From Gammaproteobacteria bacterium (GTDB lineage Bacteria; Pseudomonadota; Gammaproteobacteria; Pseudomonadales; Azotimanducaceae), in NCBI GenBank assembly GCA_030425195.1, contig JAUIAV010000008.1, forward strand, positions 1 through 64,000: DNA of 64,000 bases. Direction: 5' to 3'. This document shows, one piece after another, positions 16,537 to 24,420 of this stretch. Position 1 is the stretch's first letter; each line of letters opens with the position of its first letter. The notes beneath the pieces are model-generated. The model was not told the DNA's origin and searched no databases. It was given only the letters and a program-made list of their open reading frames with translations. A program made the position numbers and the translations under genes.

Positions 16537-17766
16537 TCAGAAGTGATCGGGGCTGTGCGGTGCGTGCCGCGTGGCCAGCAGCACATCGGCCCGGGCCACG
16601 GCCTCGGCCGGACCCTGCACGAGTCCCCAGGCGGCCAGCTGGCTGATCCTGCGGAAACCGCTGAAAGCGCTGGAGAGCGATTTGATGGTGAACGTAAGAT
16701 CCGGCGCGGTGGTCACCCGGGTCACTTCCGCTTCCCCGCCGTTGACGGTGAGCCGCCAGCGGCCTTCGTTCCAGGGTGCCTCCCGGTCGGCGTCGATGCC
16801 GATCACCAGCTCGCCATTCCGATCGTAACCGCGTCCGGCAAGCGCGCCCGGCACGTCGACGATCCGGAAGTAGACGCCTTCGTTGTCCTGCGCGTTCAGC
16901 ATCCGGGGCTCGGTGAAGAGCTCCCAGGCCGGATCGTCAGCCGGCGCATTCGCCCAGGCGATCCGACCGACCAGATCGTGCCGGGCAAGAAAGGCCCAGA
17001 GCGCGCGACAGGCATCCGGATGCAGCCAGATCAGATCCCGGATGATGATTTCCTGGCCCCGGGCCGGGTGGTCCACCTTCCGGTCGCGCAGGGTGTAGAT
17101 CACATAGCCTGCCGGCTCGCCGTCGGGGCCCGCGCAGATGGCCGTCTGCACAGGACCGTCTGCTTCCCTGTCGGCGAGCGCGTTCGCCTGCCACAGCGGT
17201 GCGCTCCGGTGCAGGTAGAGCGACCGGTGGGCGACGAAGTCGCGATACAGTGATTTCAGAACGGGGAATGCGTCCGCCACGGGTAACCGACCGACCTCGT
17301 ATCCGGGCGCCGGCTCCGCGAGCAGCCGTACGTCCACGGTGTCGATCTCGTAGCGGCGCTGCACCGAGCACAGACTGTAGCCGTAGCGCTGATAGATGGC
17401 GGCCTGAGACGCCCAGAGCGCTGCCACCGTCTGGCCCCGCTCGCGCATGTCGGCAAACGACTGCTCGGTGATCCGCCGCAGCAGTCCCCGACGCCGGTAC
17501 TCGGGCAGCGTGCCGACGATGGAGATTCCGGCCATGGCCATGGCGCGGCCGTTGGCCCGCATGGTGAACGGGATGGCCGCGTAGCTTGCCGCCAGGGTGG
17601 AGCCATCGAAGGCGCAGAGCGTCCACTCCGGCCGGTTGTTCCGGGTGGTGAAGTTGTCCTCACCATCACCGAAAGCACCGCCGTAGACATAGCTCGTGAG
17701 GGTGCCGATCTGGCCCATCTCCGCTTCCGTTGCCGGCCGTATCTCGAAGTCGGTCACTGCGCTCAC
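16537..17766 (-). CDS. GNAT acetyltransferase of the Eis type (GNAT plus SCP2-like domain)
   Basis: 409 residues from a GTG at 17766 whose bases overlap the TGA of the preceding TauD gene (GTGA overlap). Upstream extension would read through the TauD gene and is rejected. The N-terminal GNAT fold includes the acetyl-CoA loop VGTLPEYRRRGLLRRI. A second GNAT-like region and a C-terminal SCP2-like domain (INGVDADREAPW-type strands, here VIGIDADREAPW) follow, as in Eis proteins. It probably acetylates amines. In this cluster it could modify a substrate or protect against one. Confidence 0.85.
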   Translation of the reverse strand: MSAVTDFEIRPATEAEMGQIGTLTSYVYGGAFGDGEDNFTTRNNRPEWTLCAFDGSTLAASYAAIPFTMRANGRAMAMAGISIVGTLPEYRRRGLLRRITEQSFADMRERGQTVAALWASQAAIYQRYGYSLCSVQRRYEIDTVDVRLLAEPAPGYEVGRLPVADAFPVLKSLYRDFVAHRSLYLHRSAPLWQANALADREADGPVQTAICAGPDGEPAGYVIYTLRDRKVDHPARGQEIIIRDLIWLHPDACRALWAFLARHDLVGRIAWANAPADDPAWELFTEPRMLNAQDNEGVYFRIVDVPGALAGRGYDRNGELVIGIDADREAPWNEGRWRLTVNGGEAEVTRVTTAPDLTFTIKSLSSAFSGFRRISQLAAWGLVQGPAEAVARADVLLATRHAPHSPDHF

Positions 17767-18557
17767 TCCGGCCTGGGGCCGGCCACCTGCAGCCGGTGAA
17801 TGACCCGGGGATCGTCGCCGTGGTCGTGTACGGCGAAGTGCAGGACCGAGCGGTTGTCCCACATCACCAGGTCGCCCGGCCGCCACTGCTGCCGGGCCTG
17901 GAACTCGGGCCGCACGCTGTGCTGATACAGGTAGTCGAGCAGGCTCCGGCTTTCCTCCCGGGTCCAGTTCACGAACCGTTGTGTAAACGCCCTGCAGACA
18001 TAGAGCGCTCGCCTGCCGTTCTCATCGTGGGTGCGCGCCACCGGATGGGTGGCACGGGGCGCTTCCTTCGGATCTTCGCCGTAGATGCCGGCCAGTCCCT
18101 CGGCGCTGTGGATCGCCTCGAGCTCGTCCACCAGGGTGCGCAGTCCATCCGAGAGCGCCTCATAGGCCAGATGCTGGTTGGCGAAGGCGGTATCGCCACC
18201 GAATTCGGGCGCGGCCAGGGCATAGAGCATGGTGAGTTTCGGCGGGCACTCGTTGTAGCTCATATCGGAGTGCCAGTGCTGGTTCACGTCCCGGCGCTTG
18301 CCGTGATTGGTCAGCTCGATGATCTCGGGATGATCGGACAGGCCGGCGTAGGGATGGCAGACGAGCTCGCCCCAGCGCCGGCCGAAGGCCATCTGGGCCT
18401 CGGGCGTGAGATCCTGCTTGGGAAAGATGAGCACATGATGCTCGCAGAAGAGATCGTTCAGGGTCCGCCAGCTGGCGTCGTCCACCGTGCGCACGTCCAG
18501 GTTTTCGACGATGGCACCCAGCGGTGCGGACAGACGTCTGACTTGCATCCTCTGCAT
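17763..18557 (-). CDS. TauD/TfdA family Fe(II)/2-oxoglutarate dioxygenase
   Basis: 264 residues. The Fe(II) ligands are WHSD (His96, Asp98) and the distal His in NRSVLHFAVHDHG. The HVLIFPKQDLTPE and FGRRWGELVCHPYAG segments are typical of the family, and GGDTAFANQ is the conserved turn. It starts 10 bp after the transporter gene and overlaps the acetyltransferase start by 4 bp, so all three are translationally linked. It is related to the dioxygenase at 3840, but the surrounding genes differ. The substrate is unknown. Confidence 0.9.
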   Translation of the reverse strand: MQRMQVRRLSAPLGAIVENLDVRTVDDASWRTLNDLFCEHHVLIFPKQDLTPEAQMAFGRRWGELVCHPYAGLSDHPEIIELTNHGKRRDVNQHWHSDMSYNECPPKLTMLYALAAPEFGGDTAFANQHLAYEALSDGLRTLVDELEAIHSAEGLAGIYGEDPKEAPRATHPVARTHDENGRRALYVCRAFTQRFVNWTREESRSLLDYLYQHSVRPEFQARQQWRPGDLVMWDNRSVLHFAVHDHGDDPRVIHRLQVAGPRPE

Positions 18558-18567
18558 GGGATTGTCC

Positions 18568-20046
18568 TCAGGGTTCCTGGGCGACGATGTTCGTCGCCTC
18601 CGGCCGGCCGCCCAGGCGGGCGGCGCGGCGTTCGAGACGCTGCCGCAGCCGTGCGTGGCGGGCAGGCGTCAGGGGATAGTTCCAGATCAGCTTCAGCGCC
18701 AGTCCGTAGAAGAAGATGGGGCCGAGGCAGTAGACCAGGCGCAGTGAAAGCACACCGGCGTCCGTGCTGGCCGCTATGCCGCCCGCGGGATCGAAGCCCA
18801 GCAGGCCGACGATGTTCAGCGATACGCCGGTGCCGAATGCGATGGCGATCTTCTCCGTGAAACCGAGGAAGGCGAAGTAGGTACCGGCCCGGCGTCCGCC
18901 GCTTCTGACCGCATCCACGTCCACCACATCCGCGAGCATGGCCACGGGCAGGAACTGCAGACCGCCGAAGCAGAAGCCCTTGACCACGAAGAGCAGAAAA
19001 AAGGGCAGATAGTCGCCGTAGCCGAGCAGCAGATTGGCGCCGGAAACGCAGGCGACGGTGATCAGTGTGCACATGAACGCCCTGTGCTTGCCGATGGTCC
19101 GGCCGAGCCAGAGCCAGAAGGGGATCGCACCCAGGCCGGCGATGAAATAGAAGAAGTAGGCGGCACCGATGGTCGGTACGCCGACGATGTCGCGGATGAA
19201 GAACAGGGACACCGCATTGCGGAACGCCTCACCGAAGGTGACGAGCAGGGCGATGAGCAGCACGCGCACCATGGGCCCGTTCTTCAGCACCAGCTTCAGC
19301 CCTTCCCTGAAGCTCGGACGCTGCTCGCCGGCGGTAGGCGGTGGCTCCTTCACCAGAAGCAGCACGATGGCCGCACACAGGGGCAGCACCAGAATGATGG
19401 TCCAGGCGAGTCCCGCGAGCACGGGGCCGGTGAGCGTGGCCCGGTCCACTACGGTCTTGTCCCGGAAATCTCCGGAGAAGGCACCGATGGCATCGGTCCA
19501 GAGGGTGCTGAAAACCTGGCCCACGCTGGCACCGCCGTCGGCACGGATCTCGACGATCATGGGCACGGCCGCGGCCACCATGAGGCCAACCAGCACGTAG
19601 ATTTCCCGGGCGGCAGTGACCCGGCTGCGCTGATGGTAGTCGGGTGAGAGCTCGGCCCCCCAGGCTCGATGGGGCAGCCCGATCATGGTGGCACCGACGA
19701 AGAAAACGGTGAGCCAGACGAGGAAATACGCCATGCCCACCCCTTCGTCGGGGATGAACAGCTTGAAGACACCGAGCATCATCACCGGCGCCCCGATCAG
19801 GAGCCACGGCCGGCGCCGGCCGATGGGCGTGCGCCAGCGGTCGGAGATCTCGCCCATGATCGGATCCGTGATCACGTCGGTGAGGCGGGCGAGCATCAGG
19901 ATGGTGCCGACCGCGGCCAGGCTGATGCCCAGGCCGCCCGAGTAGTGCGCGGGAATCCAGATGGACAGCGGATAGCCGATCACGGCCAGCGGCAGTCCCA
20001 GAGATCCGTGTGCATAGATGGTTTTTTTGGACAGTACTTCCGACAA
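18568..20046 (-). CDS. GPH/MFS-type transporter (sugar- or organic-solute:cation symporter family)
   Basis: 492 residues from a TTG at 20046 preceded by GGGGAGGGG. No closer ATG exists, and upstream extension would cover the divergent promoter and the radical SAM gene. About twelve hydrophobic segments are present. The motifs DVITDPIMGEISDRWRTPIGRRRPW and RAWGAELSPDYHQRSRV are typical of the glycoside-pentoside-hexuronide:cation symporter family. It is the first gene of the minus-strand cluster and likely imports the compound processed by the downstream enzymes. Whether the solute is a sugar conjugate is not known. Confidence 0.88.
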   Translation of the reverse strand: MSEVLSKKTIYAHGSLGLPLAVIGYPLSIWIPAHYSGGLGISLAAVGTILMLARLTDVITDPIMGEISDRWRTPIGRRRPWLLIGAPVMMLGVFKLFIPDEGVGMAYFLVWLTVFFVGATMIGLPHRAWGAELSPDYHQRSRVTAAREIYVLVGLMVAAAVPMIVEIRADGGASVGQVFSTLWTDAIGAFSGDFRDKTVVDRATLTGPVLAGLAWTIILVLPLCAAIVLLLVKEPPPTAGEQRPSFREGLKLVLKNGPMVRVLLIALLVTFGEAFRNAVSLFFIRDIVGVPTIGAAYFFYFIAGLGAIPFWLWLGRTIGKHRAFMCTLITVACVSGANLLLGYGDYLPFFLLFVVKGFCFGGLQFLPVAMLADVVDVDAVRSGGRRAGTYFAFLGFTEKIAIAFGTGVSLNIVGLLGFDPAGGIAASTDAGVLSLRLVYCLGPIFFYGLALKLIWNYPLTPARHARLRQRLERRAARLGGRPEATNIVAQEP

Positions 20047-20145
20047 GCGCCCCTCCCCGATTCGCCCGCTGCTGCTCCGAACGGCCGATGGCGCGCCTGC
20101 GCGACCATTTGCCGATCGTCGAGCATACCTGACATCATTCGCCAC

Positions 20146-21084
20146 ATGCAGATGATTGCGACGGAGAAGGTACCGTTCACGGATCCGCAACTGACCGCGG
20201 AGGGTGAGCCGCGGGCGAGCGTTGCGCCCGGGGCGCTGACAACCGTCTGGCTGAACACCGGCACCCTGTGCAACCTGACCTGCCGGAACTGCTACATCGA
20301 ATCGAGCCCGACCAACGACCGGCTTGCCTACCTCACCAGAGCAGACGTCCGTGCGGTGCTCGAGGAGATCGCCCGGGAAGCGCTGCCGGTGAAAGCGATC
20401 GGCGTCACCGGCGGCGAGCCGTTCATGAATCCCGACATCCTGGAGATTCTCGAAGACTGCCTGGCGGCCGGCTTCGAGGTGCTGGTGCTGACGAACGCCA
20501 TGCGGCCGATGATGAAGCTCAGCGAAAGGCTGGCCGGACTCCGGGACCGCTATCCGGATCGGCTGATCCTGCGGGTCTCCATCGACCACCATGACCGTTC
20601 TCTGCACGAGGAGGAGCGGGGCCGGCGTTCCTGGGCGCCGACCCTGGAAGGCCTGCGCTGGCTTGCCGAACAGGAATTCCGCGTGCACGTGGCAGGGCGA
20701 ACCCGCTGGGGCGACACTGAAGCCGAGCTGCGGGCCGGATTCGCGGCGCTGTTCGAGGCGCTGGCCATCCAGCTGGATGCATCGGATCCGGAAGTCCTGG
20801 TGCTGTTTCCGGAGATGGATGAGACGGCACAGGTGCCTGAGATCACCACCGCCTGCTGGGGCATTCTCGACGTCGATCCGGCCGACATGATGTGTGCGAG
20901 TGCGCGTATGGTGGTGCGGCGGCGTGGGGAGCCGGCGGCGGAAGTGGTCGCCTGCACCCTGCTTCCCTACGAGCCGGCATTCTCACTCGGGCGCACGCTG
21001 AGCGAAAGCCTGCGGCCCGTCTCACTCAACCATCCCCACTGCGCCCGATTCTGCGTGCTGGGCGGCGGCCGCTGCTCCGGCTGA
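20146..21084 (+). CDS. Radical SAM protein with C-terminal Cys-rich tail
   Basis: 312 residues from the ATG at 20146 (another in-frame ATG lies two codons on). The radical SAM cluster site is CNLTCRNC, the Cx3Cx2C motif binding the SAM [4Fe-4S] cluster. GVTGGEPFMNPD is the GGEP SAM-binding motif. The C-terminus holds further cysteines (HCARFCVLGGGRC), which could bind an auxiliary cluster. The reaction is not recognisable. The gene is divergent from the transporter, with 99 bp between starts. Confidence 0.85.
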   Translation: MQMIATEKVPFTDPQLTAEGEPRASVAPGALTTVWLNTGTLCNLTCRNCYIESSPTNDRLAYLTRADVRAVLEEIAREALPVKAIGVTGGEPFMNPDILEILEDCLAAGFEVLVLTNAMRPMMKLSERLAGLRDRYPDRLILRVSIDHHDRSLHEEERGRRSWAPTLEGLRWLAEQEFRVHVAGRTRWGDTEAELRAGFAALFEALAIQLDASDPEVLVLFPEMDETAQVPEITTACWGILDVDPADMMCASARMVVRRRGEPAAEVVACTLLPYEPAFSLGRTLSESLRPVSLNHPHCARFCVLGGGRCSG

Positions 21085-21117
21085 CCAGCCCCCCGAAAAG
21101 GCAATTATTTTGTTTAA

Positions 21118-21142
21118 TTGATCCGGCCGTCTACCGGATCAA
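21118..21142. promoter_or_regulatory. Inverted repeat upstream of the sensor operon
   Basis: TTGATCCGG and CCGGATCAA are perfect 9-bp arms around 7 nt. An AT-rich block precedes the repeat, and a separate palindrome, GAACCGGTTC, lies at 21147-21156. Without a T tract this looks more like an operator pair for the gene at 21205 than a terminator. Confidence 0.45.
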
Positions 21143-21204
21143 CTGTGAACCGGTTCTCAGAGCAAGCGGAACCCGTCCGCTATTGTCCCGAGGTCACGTG
21201 ATGG

Positions 21205-22173
21205 GTGGGTGGGCCCGTGAAGCCGGTCAGATTCAGACAATGCAGGGTGGTCAACGCAGCGGCGAGTACTTCGCTGCTGGTGCTCGTGCTGCTGGCTGGC
21301 GGCTGCGTCAGTCAGGCACCGGTACCGGAAGCGCCCGCTGTCGAACCGTCATCTGATCCACCGCACCCGGCAGAGCCCCCGCGGGCGGCGCCCGATCCCG
21401 GAACGCCTCTGATCCTGCTCGTGAATGATCCGGATCTGCGTGACGTGGAGATCGTCCAGGTATTTTCGGCAAAGCTCCGCCGGCCCTACGAGATCTACAA
21501 CCTTGCTCATCGATCCAGGGACTGGGTGATCGAAGCGCTGGGCGAACGGTCCCCCGTCACCGTCGTCGCGCTTGGTACGGCCGCCCACGACCTGGCCCGG
21601 GCGATCCCGGGTCTCGAGGTCATTCATGCGGGCGTGCTGCGTCCGGACCCGTCTTTCAGAGGTGTGGACGCGCTGCCGTCTTTCGCGCTGCAGCTCGACC
21701 ACTGGCAGAGCCTGGCACCCGGGCTGCGGCGTGTCGGTGTGCTCGGCAGTCCCGGCATGAAAACGCGGATGTCCGAGCTCGCGGCGGCGGCAGCGGATCG
21801 GGGACTGACGCTGGAACAGCGGATCGTGCACTCGGATACGGAAAGCGTGCTGGCGTTCCGTGCCATGGTGCCGCACATCGACGGCTTCGTTTTCCTCCCG
21901 GACGAGGCCGTCCTGAGTCCGCGGGTGATTCAGCAGATGCTGAATCACGGCAGACAGAACGGCGTTCAGATGCTCGTCTACTCACCCCTGATGTACAACC
22001 TGGGCGCCAGCCTCTTCGTTCAGCCTGATCCTGTTCGTGTTGCCAGCGCATTGATCGACATGCTGGCCGATACCGAGGCGCGGCCGGAAGTCACGCGGAT
22101 GCGGACGCGATCCCGGCTGGAGGACGGCCCGGAGCTGACCGCCTCCGCGCCGAATCCGGCCACGGGTCGTTAG
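21205..22173 (+). CDS. Periplasmic-binding-protein-like lipoprotein (ABC_sub_bind-like), likely sensor partner
   Basis: 322 residues from a GTG (start uncertain; other in-frame GTGs follow). The signal peptide ends VLLAGGC, so Cys34 is probably lipidated. A Pro-rich linker of about 30 residues leads to a type I periplasmic-binding fold resembling the ABC_sub_bind/TrpX family (segments VVALGTAAHDLARA, RRVGVLGSPGMKT, GFVFLPDEAVLSP). No ABC permease is nearby. Instead a GGDEF/EAL gene starts 8 bp downstream, so this protein more likely presents a periplasmic ligand signal to that enzyme than serves in transport. Confidence 0.75.
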   Translation: MGGPVKPVRFRQCRVVNAAASTSLLVLVLLAGGCVSQAPVPEAPAVEPSSDPPHPAEPPRAAPDPGTPLILLVNDPDLRDVEIVQVFSAKLRRPYEIYNLAHRSRDWVIEALGERSPVTVVALGTAAHDLARAIPGLEVIHAGVLRPDPSFRGVDALPSFALQLDHWQSLAPGLRRVGVLGSPGMKTRMSELAAAAADRGLTLEQRIVHSDTESVLAFRAMVPHIDGFVFLPDEAVLSPRVIQQMLNHGRQNGVQMLVYSPLMYNLGASLFVQPDPVRVASALIDMLADTEARPEVTRMRTRSRLEDGPELTASAPNPATGR

Positions 22174-22181
22174 GGCTTCGG

Positions 22182-24341
22182 ATGCACAGCCGGTCGAAGA
22201 ACAACCGGGCCAGCAGACGCACGCTGGTACGCGAGATGCTGGTTTCGCAGCTCGCCTTTGCCGCGCTGATGGGTGCGGTTGCCATCGGCAGCGTCTGGTG
22301 GGTTTCGAACTGGGTGGTCCGCGACAACCTGGACGACTGGGCCGTGCGCTGGGTCGGGGAGATGGAATCCCTCGGTGCCGGATTCTTCATCGACCGCTCG
22401 GACGAGCGATTCCTCGAGCTTTCCGGCTACCTTTCGCGGTTTTCCGAGATCGAATACGTCCGCTACTACGACCTGGAAGGGCAGGTGATCTACCTGGAAA
22501 GCGCGGTGGAGGCGCCCAGGCTGTATTCGGTGCTGGAGGCGGCAGAGTTCGATGCGCTCGAGCGTGCGTCGGATCCGGACGCGGCCGGACACCGCTACCG
22601 GATGGATCTGTCCCGGGATCCGCTGGTGCGGATCAGCCAGGCGGTCACACGAGAGTCGATCGTTTCCGCCAATCTCTTCAGCGCGCAGAGGCTCGCCGAG
22701 CTCGAGAGTCGGGCCACCGTGGTCGGATTCGTGGAACTCGGGCTCGATTACGGCGCCTACGACCGGGACCTCCTCGCTGGCGTGGCCGTTGGCAGCACCA
22801 TCCTCACGCTGGCTTTCCTGGTGCTGCTGCTGGTCGGCAGAATGACGCTGAGAAGAGCCGTCCAGCCCCTGGTTGACATGCAGCAGCCCCTGGATCGCAT
22901 TGCCCGGGGTGAGCTCGACGTGCAGGTTCCGCCGTCCGCTCACCGGGAGATTGCCGCGGTGGGAGAAGCGCTGAAGACGGCGGTGGCGAAGATCCGCGAA
23001 CGGGACACTCACCTGACCCGGCTGGCGAATTTCGATCCCCTCACCGGCCTGGCAGCGCGCTATCACTTCATCGAGGAGCTGGGCGAACGTCTCGAGAAGA
23101 CGGCCTCCGGCGCGCTCTTCTTCATCGATCTTGATCAGTTCAAGCACGTGAACGATACCTTCGGCCACGACGCGGGCGACGAGGTGCTCACCCAGGTCGC
23201 CAGTCGCCTGCGGCAGCTCGTCCGTCGGGGCGATCTGCTGGGACGGTTCGGCGGCGACGAGTTCATTCTGTTCGTCTCGGACATTTCCGTGCCGGACGCG
23301 ATGGCCGTGGCAGACAAGATCCTGCAGGACATGAGTGAATTTCCGCTGATCTTCGAAGAGCAGTCGTTCTCCGCGAACTGCAGCATCGGCATTGCCATGG
23401 TTGACGATGTCAGCGCGCCAACGCCGGAAATGCTGATATCTCATGCAGACGTCGCCTGTCGTCAGGCCAAGAGTCAGGGCCGGAACCGGGCCTGCCGATT
23501 CGAGCCGGATGAAAAGCAGATGGAAACCATCCGCAGCGATGTGCAGTGGCAGAACAAGCTGAAGCTGGCACTGAAGGGAGAACGACTGAACGGGCAGGGG
23601 CTGCTGCTTCACTACCAGCCCATAGAACGGCTCGCAGATGGCGCCATCCGGCACTACGAGGTTCTCGTACGCCTGGAGGAAGATGGCGTTCTCTACCGGC
23701 CGGATCAGTTTCTGCCTGCGGCCGTGCGCTTCGGGCTGATGCGGGAAGTGGATCGCTGGGTGATCCAGGCGGCCATCGAGAAGCTCGCGCTGGCCAGAAA
23801 GCGGGATCCGGACCTGACGTTCGCCATCAATCTGAGCGGCAGCGCCTTCACGGATGCCAGGCTGTCCGAGTTCGTGCTGGGACGGCTCGAGCAGTCCGGT
23901 GTGCCGGCTGGAGCCGTCATCTTCGAGATCACCGAGCAGGTGGCGGTGGGCAGCTTCTCGGAAGCGGTTCCGCAGATCCGCAGGCTCAGGGACGCGGGAT
24001 GTACCTTTGCGGTGGATGACTTCGGTACCGGCTACAGCTCCCTGTCCTATCTGAAACGGCTCCCGGTGCAGTACATCAAGATCGACGGGTCATTCATCAA
24101 GCGCCTCGCGGTTAGCCGGGTGGATCAGAGCATCGTCAGAGCGATCGCGGACATCGCCAGGATCATGGGGAAGCAGACCATCGCCGAGTTCGTCGGCGAT
24201 GAGGCCACGAAGCAGGTCATCCGCGAGATGGGCATCGATTACGCTCAGGGCTATCTGATCGGCGAGCCACAGCCGGACATCGGCCGCAGAACACAGACCG
24301 CCAGCGTGGTGGCCATCGACGGCGCCAGAAACGCCGGCTGA
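22182..24341 (+). CDS. Membrane GGDEF-EAL protein (cyclic-di-GMP turnover)
   Basis: 719 residues. A membrane helix lies at about 23-46, a periplasmic domain of about 150 residues follows, and a second helix is at about 200-222. Then come a HAMP-like linker, GGDEF (about 280-440) and EAL (about 460-715). The cyclase site is an intact GGDEF near residue 357, with an RxxD inhibitory site (RRGD) five residues before it. The EAL signature reads EVL, but NLS, EITEQ, DDFGTGYSS and the catalytic Lys region (KIDGSF) are present, so phosphodiesterase activity is plausible. It is expressed with the binding lipoprotein upstream. Confidence 0.92.
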   Translation: MHSRSKNNRASRRTLVREMLVSQLAFAALMGAVAIGSVWWVSNWVVRDNLDDWAVRWVGEMESLGAGFFIDRSDERFLELSGYLSRFSEIEYVRYYDLEGQVIYLESAVEAPRLYSVLEAAEFDALERASDPDAAGHRYRMDLSRDPLVRISQAVTRESIVSANLFSAQRLAELESRATVVGFVELGLDYGAYDRDLLAGVAVGSTILTLAFLVLLLVGRMTLRRAVQPLVDMQQPLDRIARGELDVQVPPSAHREIAAVGEALKTAVAKIRERDTHLTRLANFDPLTGLAARYHFIEELGERLEKTASGALFFIDLDQFKHVNDTFGHDAGDEVLTQVASRLRQLVRRGDLLGRFGGDEFILFVSDISVPDAMAVADKILQDMSEFPLIFEEQSFSANCSIGIAMVDDVSAPTPEMLISHADVACRQAKSQGRNRACRFEPDEKQMETIRSDVQWQNKLKLALKGERLNGQGLLLHYQPIERLADGAIRHYEVLVRLEEDGVLYRPDQFLPAAVRFGLMREVDRWVIQAAIEKLALARKRDPDLTFAINLSGSAFTDARLSEFVLGRLEQSGVPAGAVIFEITEQVAVGSFSEAVPQIRRLRDAGCTFAVDDFGTGYSSLSYLKRLPVQYIKIDGSFIKRLAVSRVDQSIVRAIADIARIMGKQTIAEFVGDEATKQVIREMGIDYAQGYLIGEPQPDIGRRTQTASVVAIDGARNAG

Positions 24342-24420
24342 GATCGATTGCGGGGCGCCGCGTCTTGTGGCCGGGCGAACCGCGGCCTAAGATTCGGCGG
24401 TTTCATCAACCGGCCCCTGC

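Noticed and set aside
20047-20688. Upstream extension of the transporter gene to 20688
   Set aside because: It would run through the divergent promoter and the radical SAM gene; the TTG at 20046 has a strong ribosome site and begins the first helix.
21143-21160. CTG...CAG arrangement before the binding lipoprotein, resembling a LexA box
   Set aside because: The spacing is 12 bp instead of 10 and the interior does not match; the GAACCGGTTC palindrome explains it better.
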